A stretch of 61,592 bases of DNA, from contig CAZEMR010000011.1 in the NCBI GenBank assembly GCA_964513465.1, positions 1 through 61,592 of the forward strand, given 5' to 3'. Shown one piece after another: positions 36,345-45,100 of this stretch (within the stretch, counting starts at the first letter, position 1; every line of letters starts with the position of its first letter). A program made the position numbers and the translations under genes. The notes below the pieces were generated by a model. That model saw only the letters and a list, made by a program, of their open reading frames with translations. It ran no database searches and was not told the origin of the DNA. The stretch comes from CAZEMR01 sp964513465. Its GTDB lineage: Bacteria; Bacteroidota; Ignavibacteria; Kapaibacteriales; UBA2268.

Positions 36345-36971
36345 ATGATTAATTACAAAAAAGATGACTGGTTCCACGGGTGGATATATGAAAACATTAT
36401 GGAGCTATTCCTGCAGCCGCATTACGAAGCGATAGCCCGGATGATCCCTAAGGGTGCGCGGGTGCTCGATATTGCCTGCGGCACCGGCGGCCTGGGATTC
36501 AATATAATTAATAAAGCGGAATATTACGCGGGGATCGATATTTCCGAAAAAAATATCCGCCGCGCAAAGCTCCGAAAAGAGGGCGATATCGGCAATATGG
36601 AATTCTTTCGCGGCGATGCGCTCAAATTGGGCGAGTTCGTGCCGGGCGAGTTTGACTATGCGGTTATCTCGCTGGCATTGCACGAGATGCCGCCGTCGAT
36701 CCGGCGACCCGTCATCGAATCGGCCATGCAAAAAGCGCGATTCATAATCTTAGCGGATTATGCTTCGCCGTTGCCGCGGAATATCATGGGACGATTTATG
36801 CGAGTGGTTGAATTCTTCGCTGGACGCGGGCATTACCGCGGATTCCGGCATTTTATCGCATCCGGCGGCCTGAGGTCGCTGATTGCCGAAGAGGGGCTCG
36901 AAACCATAAGCCGCGAGCGAATATTCTCGAATAATATTCATATATATTTAAACAAAAAATTCAGCGAATGA
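36345..36971 (+). CDS. Class I SAM-dependent methyltransferase
   Basis: This is a soluble 208-residue Rossmann-fold methyltransferase. Motif I is VLDIACGTGGLGFNI (about 36-50), motif II is a D in GIDISEKN, and YAVISLALHEMPPS marks the region after motif IV. Those features establish SAM binding, but the acceptor is not identifiable; the sequence resembles UbiE/MenG- or phospholipid N-methyltransferase-like enzymes in length. It begins 40 bp after batE and ends one base before dapB, so it belongs to the same run of genes. A specific link with dapB is not evident. Confidence 0.85.
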   Translation: MINYKKDDWFHGWIYENIMELFLQPHYEAIARMIPKGARVLDIACGTGGLGFNIINKAEYYAGIDISEKNIRRAKLRKEGDIGNMEFFRGDALKLGEFVPGEFDYAVISLALHEMPPSIRRPVIESAMQKARFIILADYASPLPRNIMGRFMRVVEFFAGRGHYRGFRHFIASGGLRSLIAEEGLETISRERIFSNNIHIYLNKKFSE

Positions 36972-36972
36972 T

Positions 36973-37716
36973 ATGTCCGATAAATTAAAAATTGCACTCC
37001 TCGGCTATGGCGCTATGGGCCGCGAAGTAGAGAAGCTGGCCGGCGAAGCAAATATCGAAATCTGCGAAAAATTCGATATTGACAATCCTTTAAGCGAACG
37101 AGGGGATTACGAATTCGAGGCTGCGATAGATTTCTCATGGCCGGAAGCGGTACCCGAAAACGTCCGCAAAGTGGCAGCGCTCGGCAAAAATATCGTCGTC
37201 GGCGCCACCGGATGGTACGCGCATATGGAGGAATTGCGCAGCATAATAGAAAAATCCGGCACCGGACTCGTCTGGGCGTCGAATTTCTCGATCGGTATGC
37301 GGATGTTCTTCCGATTGACCAGGCTGGCCGCTAAGATGGCCGACCGCGCAGAGGAATACGACGTCTGGCTGCACGAAATGCACCACTCCCGCAAAAAAGA
37401 CGCTCCCAGCGGCACTGCGGTTTCGCTCGGGAAGATCATGCTTGAGGAAATCCGCCGGAAAGAATATTTATCGACCGAATGCGGGCCTGCCGAACCCGGC
37501 GCGCTCGGCATTAGCTCCGGCCGCGGCGGGAACGTCCCCGGCACGCACACCATATATATGGATTCGCCGGAGGACACGATCGAACTGACCCACCGCGCAC
37601 GCAGCCGGGCGGGTTTTGCGCGCGGAGCCATTAGGGCGGCGCAATGGATTCATGGCCGTCGGGGATTCCATGAATTTGACGAAGTAATCGACACAATTTT
37701 CGGAGAGAATAAATGA
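36973..37716 (+). CDS. dapB: 4-hydroxy-tetrahydrodipicolinate reductase DapB
   Basis: DapB reduces hydroxytetrahydrodipicolinate with NAD(P)H in the diaminopimelate/lysine pathway that also feeds peptidoglycan. The N-terminal nucleotide motif is LLGYGAMGREVE, VGATGW follows, and the catalytic region is HEMHHSRKKDAPSGTA with the conserved Lys and His residues; GNVPGTHTIYM and the C-terminal ARSRAGFARGAI are also typical. The length, 247 residues, is normal. It lies one base after the methyltransferase and its stop overlaps the next start (ATGA). No other dap gene lies nearby. Confidence 0.95.
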   Translation: MSDKLKIALLGYGAMGREVEKLAGEANIEICEKFDIDNPLSERGDYEFEAAIDFSWPEAVPENVRKVAALGKNIVVGATGWYAHMEELRSIIEKSGTGLVWASNFSIGMRMFFRLTRLAAKMADRAEEYDVWLHEMHHSRKKDAPSGTAVSLGKIMLEEIRRKEYLSTECGPAEPGALGISSGRGGNVPGTHTIYMDSPEDTIELTHRARSRAGFARGAIRAAQWIHGRRGFHEFDEVIDTIFGENK

Positions 37717-38168
37717 AGTATCTGATTGTTATATTTGCGTTTATCTTTGCGGCGAATGCAAGCGCGCAAGGTTTGTTCAACGAGCCGGCTCCGAATGCCG
37801 ATACATCGCTGGCGCCCAAAATGGAGCTGCAGCCGGACGAAATAGTGATCGACGACCCGCCGGGCCGGTTTATCGAATACAAAGTGAAGGTGCTCAACCG
37901 CGGCGACGGCCCGCTGATGATAGAGCGCATCAAGGGCTCGTGTTCGTGCAGCTCGGGCAAGGCCGCGCAATCGACGATATATCCGATGGAGGTCGGCGAA
38001 CTGATACTCTGGATCAATCTGGACGGAATCGACGGGGATAATAATATTATCGAATTCAAAATTTATACAAATGAGAAGAATTCGCCGTCAAAATTATACG
38101 TAACCGTCAATAATCTGGATAAATTGCTCGAGGATCTGAAAGAAAAGCGGCCTCGGGACGGAGATTAA
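37713..38168 (+). CDS. Secreted DUF1573-like protein
   Basis: A 151-residue exported protein: signal peptide (1-19, ending SAQ), then a beta-rich domain with the motif RIKGSCSCSSG, in which the closely spaced cysteines are typical of the DUF1573 family common in Bacteroidota. Family members adopt an Ig-like fold and usually have unknown function. The C terminus is a short charged helix (LDKLLEDLKEKRPRD). It overlaps dapB by four bases. The domain match is by motif, so I give moderate confidence. Confidence 0.75.
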   Translation: MKYLIVIFAFIFAANASAQGLFNEPAPNADTSLAPKMELQPDEIVIDDPPGRFIEYKVKVLNRGDGPLMIERIKGSCSCSSGKAAQSTIYPMEVGELILWINLDGIDGDNNIIEFKIYTNEKNSPSKLYVTVNNLDKLLEDLKEKRPRDGD

Positions 38169-38208
38169 TTGCCTGAGTTTATTATTTAATTATTAATTAA
38201 AAAAAACT

Positions 38209-39219
38209 ATGAAAATCCGGTTTCTAATCGCTATATTTTCTATGGCCGTATTCCTCGCAGCCTGCGAGAATTCCAGCCAGCCCAAAGATAATGCTAAACA
38301 AAAGCTCCGCGCGGAATTGCTTGCAGTCCCCGCGCGCAATCTCGATAGTTTCGATTTCGATCCCGAATCGCCGATTGCCGGGCGGACAGCTATGCCGCAG
38401 TTTATCCTTGATTATATGTGCGATATCGACGACGCCCCGGAGTATCAGGCGTATCCGCCGACCGGGAACGATGGCCGGCTGCTGGCGGAATATCTTGATT
38501 TGCTGCCGCCGGGTTATTTGCCAATTTTGCGCGAGCGGCTGCTGGGTATTTATTTCGTGGACGGCCTGACCTATTCCGGATATACCGACTTTGTGGTCGA
38601 TCCGGATTCGGATTCGATTTATTGCTTCATTGTGCTTAACGCCGAAACCCTCGATTCTGAAATGCAGCGATGGGTTGGCCATAAGGAAAACACTTGCTTC
38701 CGCGACGACTGCGAGGACGAAATCCGAATTGCCCTGAGCGATGCATACAAGGGGCTGTTATATATATTAATCCACGAAGCCAGCCATGTGATTGATTATA
38801 TAAATGGCATAACTCCATATACCGAGCCGGATATCGCCACGCTCCGCGGCTGGCAGGGGCGGCATTCGGAATTTACCGAGGGGGTTTGGGCGGATTACGG
38901 AAAGACGATTCCACAATACGAATTTACGTACCATAGCGACATTACTTTTTACGGCTTTCGAGGCGGCCCGAAGATTTCCGATAGCAATGCCTCGGAAGTA
39001 TACGAAGGACTGGCACAAACGCCATTCACCTCGCTTTATGGCTCGATAAACTGGGCCGAGGATTTTGCCGAATATATGACATTCTATCATTTAACCCGGC
39101 AGCTCGGAATTAGTTATAGAATCGAAGTAATTCGGAACGATTCGGTGATTTATGAATACGAGCCATTCCTCAGCCCGCTGGTGGCGGAGAGGATTAACAA
39201 TCTTCCCGATTTTTATTGA
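38209..39219 (+). CDS. Lipoprotein with zincin-like HEASH motif
   Basis: This 336-residue lipoprotein has a lipobox (VFLAACENSS, Cys19). Near residue 190 it has LLYILIHEASHVIDYING, the HExxH signature of zinc metallopeptidases, and about 100 residues later EDFAEYMTFYHL, which offers a glutamate as third ligand, as in gluzincin-type folds. I infer a surface- or periplasm-facing metalloprotease or related zinc protein; the sequence is otherwise unknown to me. Cysteines at the CFRDDCEDE region could form a disulfide. It is separated from the DUF1573 gene by 40 bp, and its stop abuts trmO on the other strand. Confidence 0.75.
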   Translation: MKIRFLIAIFSMAVFLAACENSSQPKDNAKQKLRAELLAVPARNLDSFDFDPESPIAGRTAMPQFILDYMCDIDDAPEYQAYPPTGNDGRLLAEYLDLLPPGYLPILRERLLGIYFVDGLTYSGYTDFVVDPDSDSIYCFIVLNAETLDSEMQRWVGHKENTCFRDDCEDEIRIALSDAYKGLLYILIHEASHVIDYINGITPYTEPDIATLRGWQGRHSEFTEGVWADYGKTIPQYEFTYHSDITFYGFRGGPKISDSNASEVYEGLAQTPFTSLYGSINWAEDFAEYMTFYHLTRQLGISYRIEVIRNDSVIYEYEPFLSPLVAERINNLPDFY

Positions 39220-39717
39220 TTATTCCCCGACGAAGCGGTCGTCGGCCCGGCGGTCGAAAAATCCCGGCATACTTTCCTCGATCCAGCCGTGGCGAGTCGA
39301 GCGGTAGCTGTCGATTTCGAACACGTAGGGCTTGATGTCGAGCAGCGGTGTGCCTTCGAGCATATCCGGATTTTTGATGCTGATGATATTCCCGTCGATT
39401 CCCGAGATTTCGACTACCGAAAGCCCTATCGGATTGGGACGCACCGGCGCGCGCGTGGAGAACAGTCCGGTTTCGCGATTGCCCAGAAATGGTGTGACGC
39501 GGGGCTTGAATGATTTTACCTGATGCAGAAAATAAATTAAAAAAATATGCGAAAAGCCATCGAGTCCATCGAGGCACTCGGTATATTGATCGAATACCTC
39601 GACCGAGCCAGTGTGGCCTTCGGCTGCTGCCGGCTGAATCGGAGTGCCGGCGGGCTGTTGGAATTCCGTATGGATAATTCCGATTGGTTCGAAGCAGATA
39701 TCTTTGGTAGGATTCAT
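39220..39717 (-). CDS. trmO: tRNA (N6-threonylcarbamoyladenosine37-N6)-methyltransferase TrmO
   Basis: TrmO adds a methyl group to N6-threonylcarbamoyladenosine at position 37 of certain tRNAs. The 165-residue sequence has the family features FEPIGIIHTEF, GLDGFSHIFLIYFLHQV, FSTRAPVRPNPIGLSVVEI and DIKPYVFEIDSY. The ATG at 39717 begins with MNPTKDICFEP. It reads away from the lipocalin gene, with 167 bp of divergent control region between, and its stop directly abuts the stop of the metalloprotease-like lipoprotein. Confidence 0.92.
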   Translation of the reverse strand: MNPTKDICFEPIGIIHTEFQQPAGTPIQPAAAEGHTGSVEVFDQYTECLDGLDGFSHIFLIYFLHQVKSFKPRVTPFLGNRETGLFSTRAPVRPNPIGLSVVEISGIDGNIISIKNPDMLEGTPLLDIKPYVFEIDSYRSTRHGWIEESMPGFFDRRADDRFVGE

Positions 39718-39884
39718 TTTGCCAATAATAATGTGTCGTAATTCGTTTTAATTAATACATACAAAAATGTAATAAAAATCGAGATTTCCAAAATTTTCCA
39801 CCGTTTCTCCGGTATTATTGCCATTTTCCGACTTTATTATCTAAGCATTATATATTTTGTCGAACAATCTGCACAGGAGTTTTT

Positions 39885-40418
39885 ATGAGAAAAGTATTCC
39901 TGATTTTTCCGATTATTTCAATAATTCTGATTTCCTGCGGTGTATCCAAAGAAATGAGCACCGAGAATATCCCTACCGTCGATAATTTCGAGCTGGAGCG
40001 CTATCTGGGCACCTGGCATGAGATCGCGCGGCTCGACCACAGCTTCGAGCGCGGACTCGAGCAGGTTACCGCCACTTATAAGCGCGGCGACGATCCCGAC
40101 GAGATCATTGTGATTAATAAGGGATTCAACACCCGCGACGACGAATGGGAGACGGCCGAGGGCGATGCCTGCATTCCCGATCCGGACAATCCTGCATATC
40201 TCGAGGTAAGCTTTTTCCTCTGGTTCTCGAGTCCGTATAAGGTGGTGAAACTGGATGAGGATTACCGCTGGGCAGTGGTTACCAGCAATACGAAGGAGTA
40301 TCTCTGGATATTAAGCCGCGAGCCGAATATGGAGCACGACCTATACGAGCGGCTCGTGGGTTGGGCCCGCGAAAGGGGCTACCCGATCGACCAGCTAACC
40401 CGCGTCCGCCAGAAATAA
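39885..40418 (+). CDS. blc: Outer-membrane lipocalin (Blc-like)
   Basis: This 177-residue lipoprotein belongs to the bacterial lipocalins, eight-stranded barrels that bind fatty acids or lysophospholipids. The lipobox is IILISCGVS (Cys at 18). The GxW motif is YLGTWHEIARLDHSFERGL, and other family phrases are TYKRGDDPDEI and YRWAVVTSNTKEYLWILSREPNM. The ATG has AGGAG upstream. A TATTTTG sequence about 30 bp upstream may be part of its promoter. It converges on the large hybrid kinase, with a short inverted repeat (ATAATTT/AAATTAT) at the stops. Confidence 0.92.
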   Translation: MRKVFLIFPIISIILISCGVSKEMSTENIPTVDNFELERYLGTWHEIARLDHSFERGLEQVTATYKRGDDPDEIIVINKGFNTRDDEWETAEGDACIPDPDNPAYLEVSFFLWFSSPYKVVKLDEDYRWAVVTSNTKEYLWILSREPNMEHDLYERLVGWARERGYPIDQLTRVRQK

Positions 40419-40430
40419 TTTTACACGAAA

Positions 40431-43400
40431 TTATAAATCGACAACGCGCTTGATCTCGCGACAGAAATTGTCGATATTCACGGGTTTTTCCAGTCGGCCT
40501 GCGAATCCGTATTCCTCGTAATTCGATACTACCGGCTGGCTGGAATGCCCGCTGAATACGAGTGCGCGGACGTTTTCGTCGATTTCATTCAGCTTCTTCA
40601 GAGTTTCGGCGCCGCTGGTTTTGCTGCCCTCGATAGTCAGGTCGAGTATAACCACATCGAAGGGTTCGCTGCGAACGTATGCATCCCGGAATTTTGCAAC
40701 GCATTCGCCGGGATTCCGGGCGCCGGTGATATATAAATTGAATTCATTTCCGAAATCGATGAGATTTTCGAGAATATCCTCGTTGTCGTCCATCAGTAAT
40801 ACTTTCAGCGGCTTTGGAAAGAATTCGTCCTTTCCCAAAGAGCGGGTGGCTTCAATCAGGGATTTGGCAACTGCGGGCAGCAATATTTCGAATCGTGTTC
40901 CGCGTCCGGGTTCGGAATCCACCGAGATTGATCCGTGATGCTTCTGAATAATATAATGCACCGAAGCAAGCCCGAGCCCGTGGCCTTCTTTTTTGGTTGT
41001 AAAGAAGGGGTCGAAGATATTATTGATAATATCCTTCGGAATGCCGGCGCCTTCATCCTCGACGGTAATCCTTACCATTTTGCAATTTTCCTCTGCAGCA
41101 ATCGAAGCGTCATTCCCGGTTAATTCGCTGCTGCTTATTCTGAGGGGGCCTCCCGAAGGCATTGCGTGGCGCGCATTAATAATCAGATTAGTGAATACCT
41201 CGTTCATCTGCCGCGGATCGGCGGCTACCGGGCTGATGTCGTTCGATAGCTGCAAATCGGTTGATAAGCTCGATCCGCTGGTCGAAAGGCTTACCGCCTC
41301 GCGAATAATTTCGTTAATATCAATAACTTCCTTAATCGGATCGCCGCCTCGCGAGAAGGTCTGAAATCGATTAGCCAGAGCTGTTGCCTGTTCGATTGAT
41401 TTGGTGACTTTTTCGAGATATTCCTTTGTTTTTGCTGGTTTCAGCCGTGCAAGCTCTACGCTGAGCGACATGGAGGTAAGCATATTTTTGAAATTATGGG
41501 CAATTCCTCCGGCGAGCACTCCGAGCGATTCGAGCCTGGCGATTTTTTGGAGTTCATGGCGCGATTTATTTTTTTCGGTTATATCGATTGTGATGCCCTG
41601 CACTGCCGGCTGGCCATTAAACAGAATCCGGCGTCCGAATACTTCGCAGTCGATTATTTCACCGCTTTTCCGCAAGCCGTGGAATTCGTAGCGGGAGTAT
41701 TCCTTTATTCCGGCTACCCTCTGGCGAAGCTCTTCGTGCACTTTGGCTTTGCTTTCGGGAGCGATAATATCGAGCACTTTTTTGCCGATAATCTCATGAT
41801 GTTCATATCCGAAAATTTCGGCGAATGTGCTATTGCAGAATATGAATTTATCGTCCTGAATAATATAGAATCCCGCAAGTGCGGTGTCGACCAGCTTGCG
41901 GTATTTTTCTTCACTCTCGCGCAGTGCGGTTTCGGACTCTTTGCGGTCGGAGATATCCCGCGCGAACACGAGTATAAGCTTGCGGCCCTGGATTTCGATC
42001 GGGCCAAGGCTGACATCAACGGGCACCATCTCGCCGTCTTTTCGGCGGTGGAATCCCTCGATCTGCAATGATGAGTGCTTCTCAGCCATTTCTGTCCATA
42101 GCTCGAGCATCCGGCCGGGCGCAAGCTGGGTTTCGATATCGGCAACGTGCATGGTCTTCAGCTCTTCGGCCGAGTATCCTGTGGACATGACGGCCTTATG
42201 ATTGAATTCCACTATCCGGCCATTCAGGTCGTGGAGGAATATCGCATCCGGGGCTTGTTCGATCAACAAATGGAATCGCTCCTGGCTTTTGCGCAGCTCG
42301 ATTTCTGCTTGCTTGCGTGCGGTGATGTCGTGCATTGTTACGAACGATTCGGTAACTTCGCCGTTTTGGTCATTTATGTGGGGCTTTGCGCTGAATGAAA
42401 TCCATCTGAATGCCTTGTCGTTGCGATTGAAAACGCCGATGACAATATTTTTATATTCCCTGCGGTTTCGGATGGCGAGAATCGAGGGGTATTCCTGGGG
42501 GACAATCACCTTGCCGGATTCGCCGATAGTCTTCCAGTGAGTAGAGAATACGGAATGGCGCTTGATTTCGTCGGTAGTGACTCCGAGCATTTCGAGCGCC
42601 GCGCGGTTGGCTGTTGTGATATAACCGTCGCTGCTTTGGTAGAATACTCCCTGGGCCATTGTTTCGAAGAGGTTCCGGTATTTCTGCTCGCTTTGGATAA
42701 GCGCATTCTCGGCATTTTTGCGGTCGGTGAAATCCTCGACCAGCGCCTGCACCTGGGCAACTTCGCCATGGTCGTGGATTATAGGAGCGAGAATATATCG
42801 CAGAAAGATCGTTTTTCCCCAGCGCGATGTATAATACCGGACTGCGCTTTGCCGGTCTCCGCTGTCGAAGCATTCGATTACGTCGGCTGCGATTCCGGAT
42901 TCGATCATCATAGGTAATTTAAGTATATTGATAGACTTGGTTGCCTCGAGCGAGGGCGATCCGAGTATTCGTACCAATTCCTCATTGGCTTCGAGCACGC
43001 TGCCATCGCGGGAGAATGTGCATATCCCGATTGGTGCGTTGCGGAAAATATTTCTGTATTGAAGTTCGCTTGCGCGGAGGGCTTCTTCGGCGCTGCGCTG
43101 CTCGGTTACGTCGCGGCCGATTACCACAAGCCCACGGCGCGAACCGTCCGGATTGAACAGGGGGACTTTGATTACGTCAAAAATTCGCTCAGTGCCGTCC
43201 GGCCGGGGGATGATTTCCTGCACCCGGGTTATGCTTTCTCGGAGCCAGGTTTCCTCGTCGGAATCCTCGCAGGTCAGGAATGCTTCACGATAGAACGGGC
43301 TGTATCCGGCCAGTTCGGAATCCTTTTTGCCGAAATAATCCACATCAGCGATTCCGAATAATTCCAGATCGGCGGAGTTGGCCTCAAGCCAGCGGCCTTC

Positions 43401-44273
43401 TCCGTCTTTGAAGCATACTATATCGGGGCTGGCGTCCAGCAGGCTCTGCAATCGGTCTTTGCTTTCGGTCAGCTCGATTTCCGTGTTGATCCGCTCTGTA
43501 ATATCCTCGAGAATAAACGAACAGCGATTGCTGCCTAAACCGCCGATCGGCGCCAGAGTAACGCTTAGCCAGTGCATCCGGCCGTCGATCAGGCGTTCAT
43601 ACACGAATTTAGCCGGGGTGCCGCTTTCTTGCGACAGGCGAAAATTTTCCCGCCATATTTCAATATATTTGCGGGCTATGGTAAATTCGCTGGCGCGCCT
43701 TCCGGCCAGATCGCCATCGACATCATAAAACTCCGCAGTCGTACGATTAGCCGAGATGAACAATACGTCATCATCGGTGAATTCGACTACTCCCATCATC
43801 AGCGGGGCGTTTTCGTAGAAGCTGTTGATAGTAGCCTGATTTTCGACTACATCCCGCTCGCGGCGGCGCGATTCACCGACGTCGGCAAATGTGAATACCA
43901 GATTGGCCGAATCGGGCGATGCTGCTGCCCGAAGCTCGACTTCTTTGGGATTGTCAGCTCCGAGCATTGCTTCACATTCATAAATTCGGGATTGGGCAAG
44001 AGTGGTTTTGATTTCGGGAATAATTTTTTCGGGAAATATCAGGCTGTATATATTTATACCGGTTAATTCTCCGGGCTGATTTTTTCCGGCCAAAGAGGCC
44101 AGCGCAGGATTGGTTCGCAGAATATTGCCCGACGAGTCGCAGATGGCCATGCAATCGCGCGAAAGCCCGAAGGCGAGGTCGAGAACGCCGCCGTTGGCGG
44201 AGGAAAGCTGGGCGTTTTTCTCGTTTGCACTCTTGGGATCGATGTCCTCAGCGAAATCTTTTTTATTTATCAT
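40431..44273 (-). CDS. Giant multi-PAS hybrid histidine kinase with C-terminal receiver
   Basis: A 1280-residue soluble hybrid kinase. About seven PAS/PAC modules cover 20-900 (for example LLDASPDIVCFKDGEGRWLEANSADLELFGI, IFRNAPIGICTFSRDGSVLEANEELV and LVDTALAGFYIIQDDKFIFCNSTFAEIFGY). Then comes GGIAHNFKNMLTSMSL (phospho-acceptor His near 926), an ATPase with NLIINARHAMPSGG, VEDEGAGIP and GHGLGLASVHYI, and a receiver with D249/D250, phospho-acceptor D1211 and K1263. The intact receiver suggests a phosphorelay whose partner is not visible. GGIAHNF is of the NtrB-like family. No DNA-binding domain is present. Confidence 0.94.
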   Translation of the reverse strand: MINKKDFAEDIDPKSANEKNAQLSSANGGVLDLAFGLSRDCMAICDSSGNILRTNPALASLAGKNQPGELTGINIYSLIFPEKIIPEIKTTLAQSRIYECEAMLGADNPKEVELRAAASPDSANLVFTFADVGESRRRERDVVENQATINSFYENAPLMMGVVEFTDDDVLFISANRTTAEFYDVDGDLAGRRASEFTIARKYIEIWRENFRLSQESGTPAKFVYERLIDGRMHWLSVTLAPIGGLGSNRCSFILEDITERINTEIELTESKDRLQSLLDASPDIVCFKDGEGRWLEANSADLELFGIADVDYFGKKDSELAGYSPFYREAFLTCEDSDEETWLRESITRVQEIIPRPDGTERIFDVIKVPLFNPDGSRRGLVVIGRDVTEQRSAEEALRASELQYRNIFRNAPIGICTFSRDGSVLEANEELVRILGSPSLEATKSINILKLPMMIESGIAADVIECFDSGDRQSAVRYYTSRWGKTIFLRYILAPIIHDHGEVAQVQALVEDFTDRKNAENALIQSEQKYRNLFETMAQGVFYQSSDGYITTANRAALEMLGVTTDEIKRHSVFSTHWKTIGESGKVIVPQEYPSILAIRNRREYKNIVIGVFNRNDKAFRWISFSAKPHINDQNGEVTESFVTMHDITARKQAEIELRKSQERFHLLIEQAPDAIFLHDLNGRIVEFNHKAVMSTGYSAEELKTMHVADIETQLAPGRMLELWTEMAEKHSSLQIEGFHRRKDGEMVPVDVSLGPIEIQGRKLILVFARDISDRKESETALRESEEKYRKLVDTALAGFYIIQDDKFIFCNSTFAEIFGYEHHEIIGKKVLDIIAPESKAKVHEELRQRVAGIKEYSRYEFHGLRKSGEIIDCEVFGRRILFNGQPAVQGITIDITEKNKSRHELQKIARLESLGVLAGGIAHNFKNMLTSMSLSVELARLKPAKTKEYLEKVTKSIEQATALANRFQTFSRGGDPIKEVIDINEIIREAVSLSTSGSSLSTDLQLSNDISPVAADPRQMNEVFTNLIINARHAMPSGGPLRISSSELTGNDASIAAEENCKMVRITVEDEGAGIPKDIINNIFDPFFTTKKEGHGLGLASVHYIIQKHHGSISVDSEPGRGTRFEILLPAVAKSLIEATRSLGKDEFFPKPLKVLLMDDNEDILENLIDFGNEFNLYITGARNPGECVAKFRDAYVRSEPFDVVILDLTIEGSKTSGAETLKKLNEIDENVRALVFSGHSSQPVVSNYEEYGFAGRLEKPVNIDNFCREIKRVVDL

Positions 44274-44387
44274 AATTATATATAGTGTGATTCAAAGTAA
44301 TGATTCCCCAAAATATAAATATTCGGGAATTATGCAATCCGAAAAAATACTTGCCATGCGATCAGCAGCCGGTAATTCAGGCAATTA

Positions 44388-44981
44388 TCAGGCCCGCCGA
44401 TTGCGAAAGCTATAATAAAACGCAACATAGCTGAGTGCATTCAGAATTGCCTGCCTGAGCGGAAAATATTCGCGCGACATAGCCGGATCGATCGTATAAA
44501 GCGCCAAATAGTAATTTATGAACAGCGGCGCTTTGGCTCCGGCGAGTATTTCGGCATAAATTTTTTGATACTGATCCGGATCGCGCTCCTTTACCACGCG
44601 GCAGGCTGCAAGCTGGGCGCGGCCCAGTTTGTCGGTTGTGGCTGCAAATCCGAACAGCCGGCATATCATTCCGCGTTCGGGATATGAGTTGCATCCGCCT
44701 GGCGAATCTGCCGATATGAACCGGTCGAGCAGAGGGCACAGCCCGTCGTCGGTAGAGCTTTCCACTCGCTGGATCATTTCGCAAAGCGTGCCGTTTTTGT
44801 ATGCATTATAAGCCAGCGGAAGGAATTCGAGAGTGGTTGCCTCTATGTTTTCCTTTTTGCAGCATTCGGCGCACCCCGAGGGACACCCCAGCGAAGTCTT
44901 CCGCTTAAACGACGCAATTTCGCGGTCTGCCCTGCCGAATAATTTTCTGACCGCCCTGACCTTATCGTATAAACGTGCCAA
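44388..44981 (-). CDS. YkgJ-type cysteine-cluster protein
   Basis: This 197-residue protein begins with a basic helix and then has CPSGCAECCKKENI, the Cys-rich signature of the YkgJ/zinc-iron chelating family, followed by further conserved cysteines (CPLL..., GGCNSYPERGMICRLFG). Such proteins are thought to bind a metal cluster, with unclear roles. The C-terminal part is helical with aromatic residues. It is read leftwards, divergently from the polytopic glycosyltransferase-like gene. The space before the hybrid kinase (114 bp) contains no gene. Confidence 0.85.
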   Translation of the reverse strand: MARLYDKVRAVRKLFGRADREIASFKRKTSLGCPSGCAECCKKENIEATTLEFLPLAYNAYKNGTLCEMIQRVESSTDDGLCPLLDRFISADSPGGCNSYPERGMICRLFGFAATTDKLGRAQLAACRVVKERDPDQYQKIYAEILAGAKAPLFINYYLALYTIDPAMSREYFPLRQAILNALSYVAFYYSFRNRRA

Positions 44982-45100
44982 TCGCTTACATCCGGAATAA
45001 TTACATAAATGAATTGCTTATTCACAAAGTGGATAGATTCATTAGTATAAATTTTATTGTATATATTGATCGCGATGGAATAAATCATTAATTTATAGAA

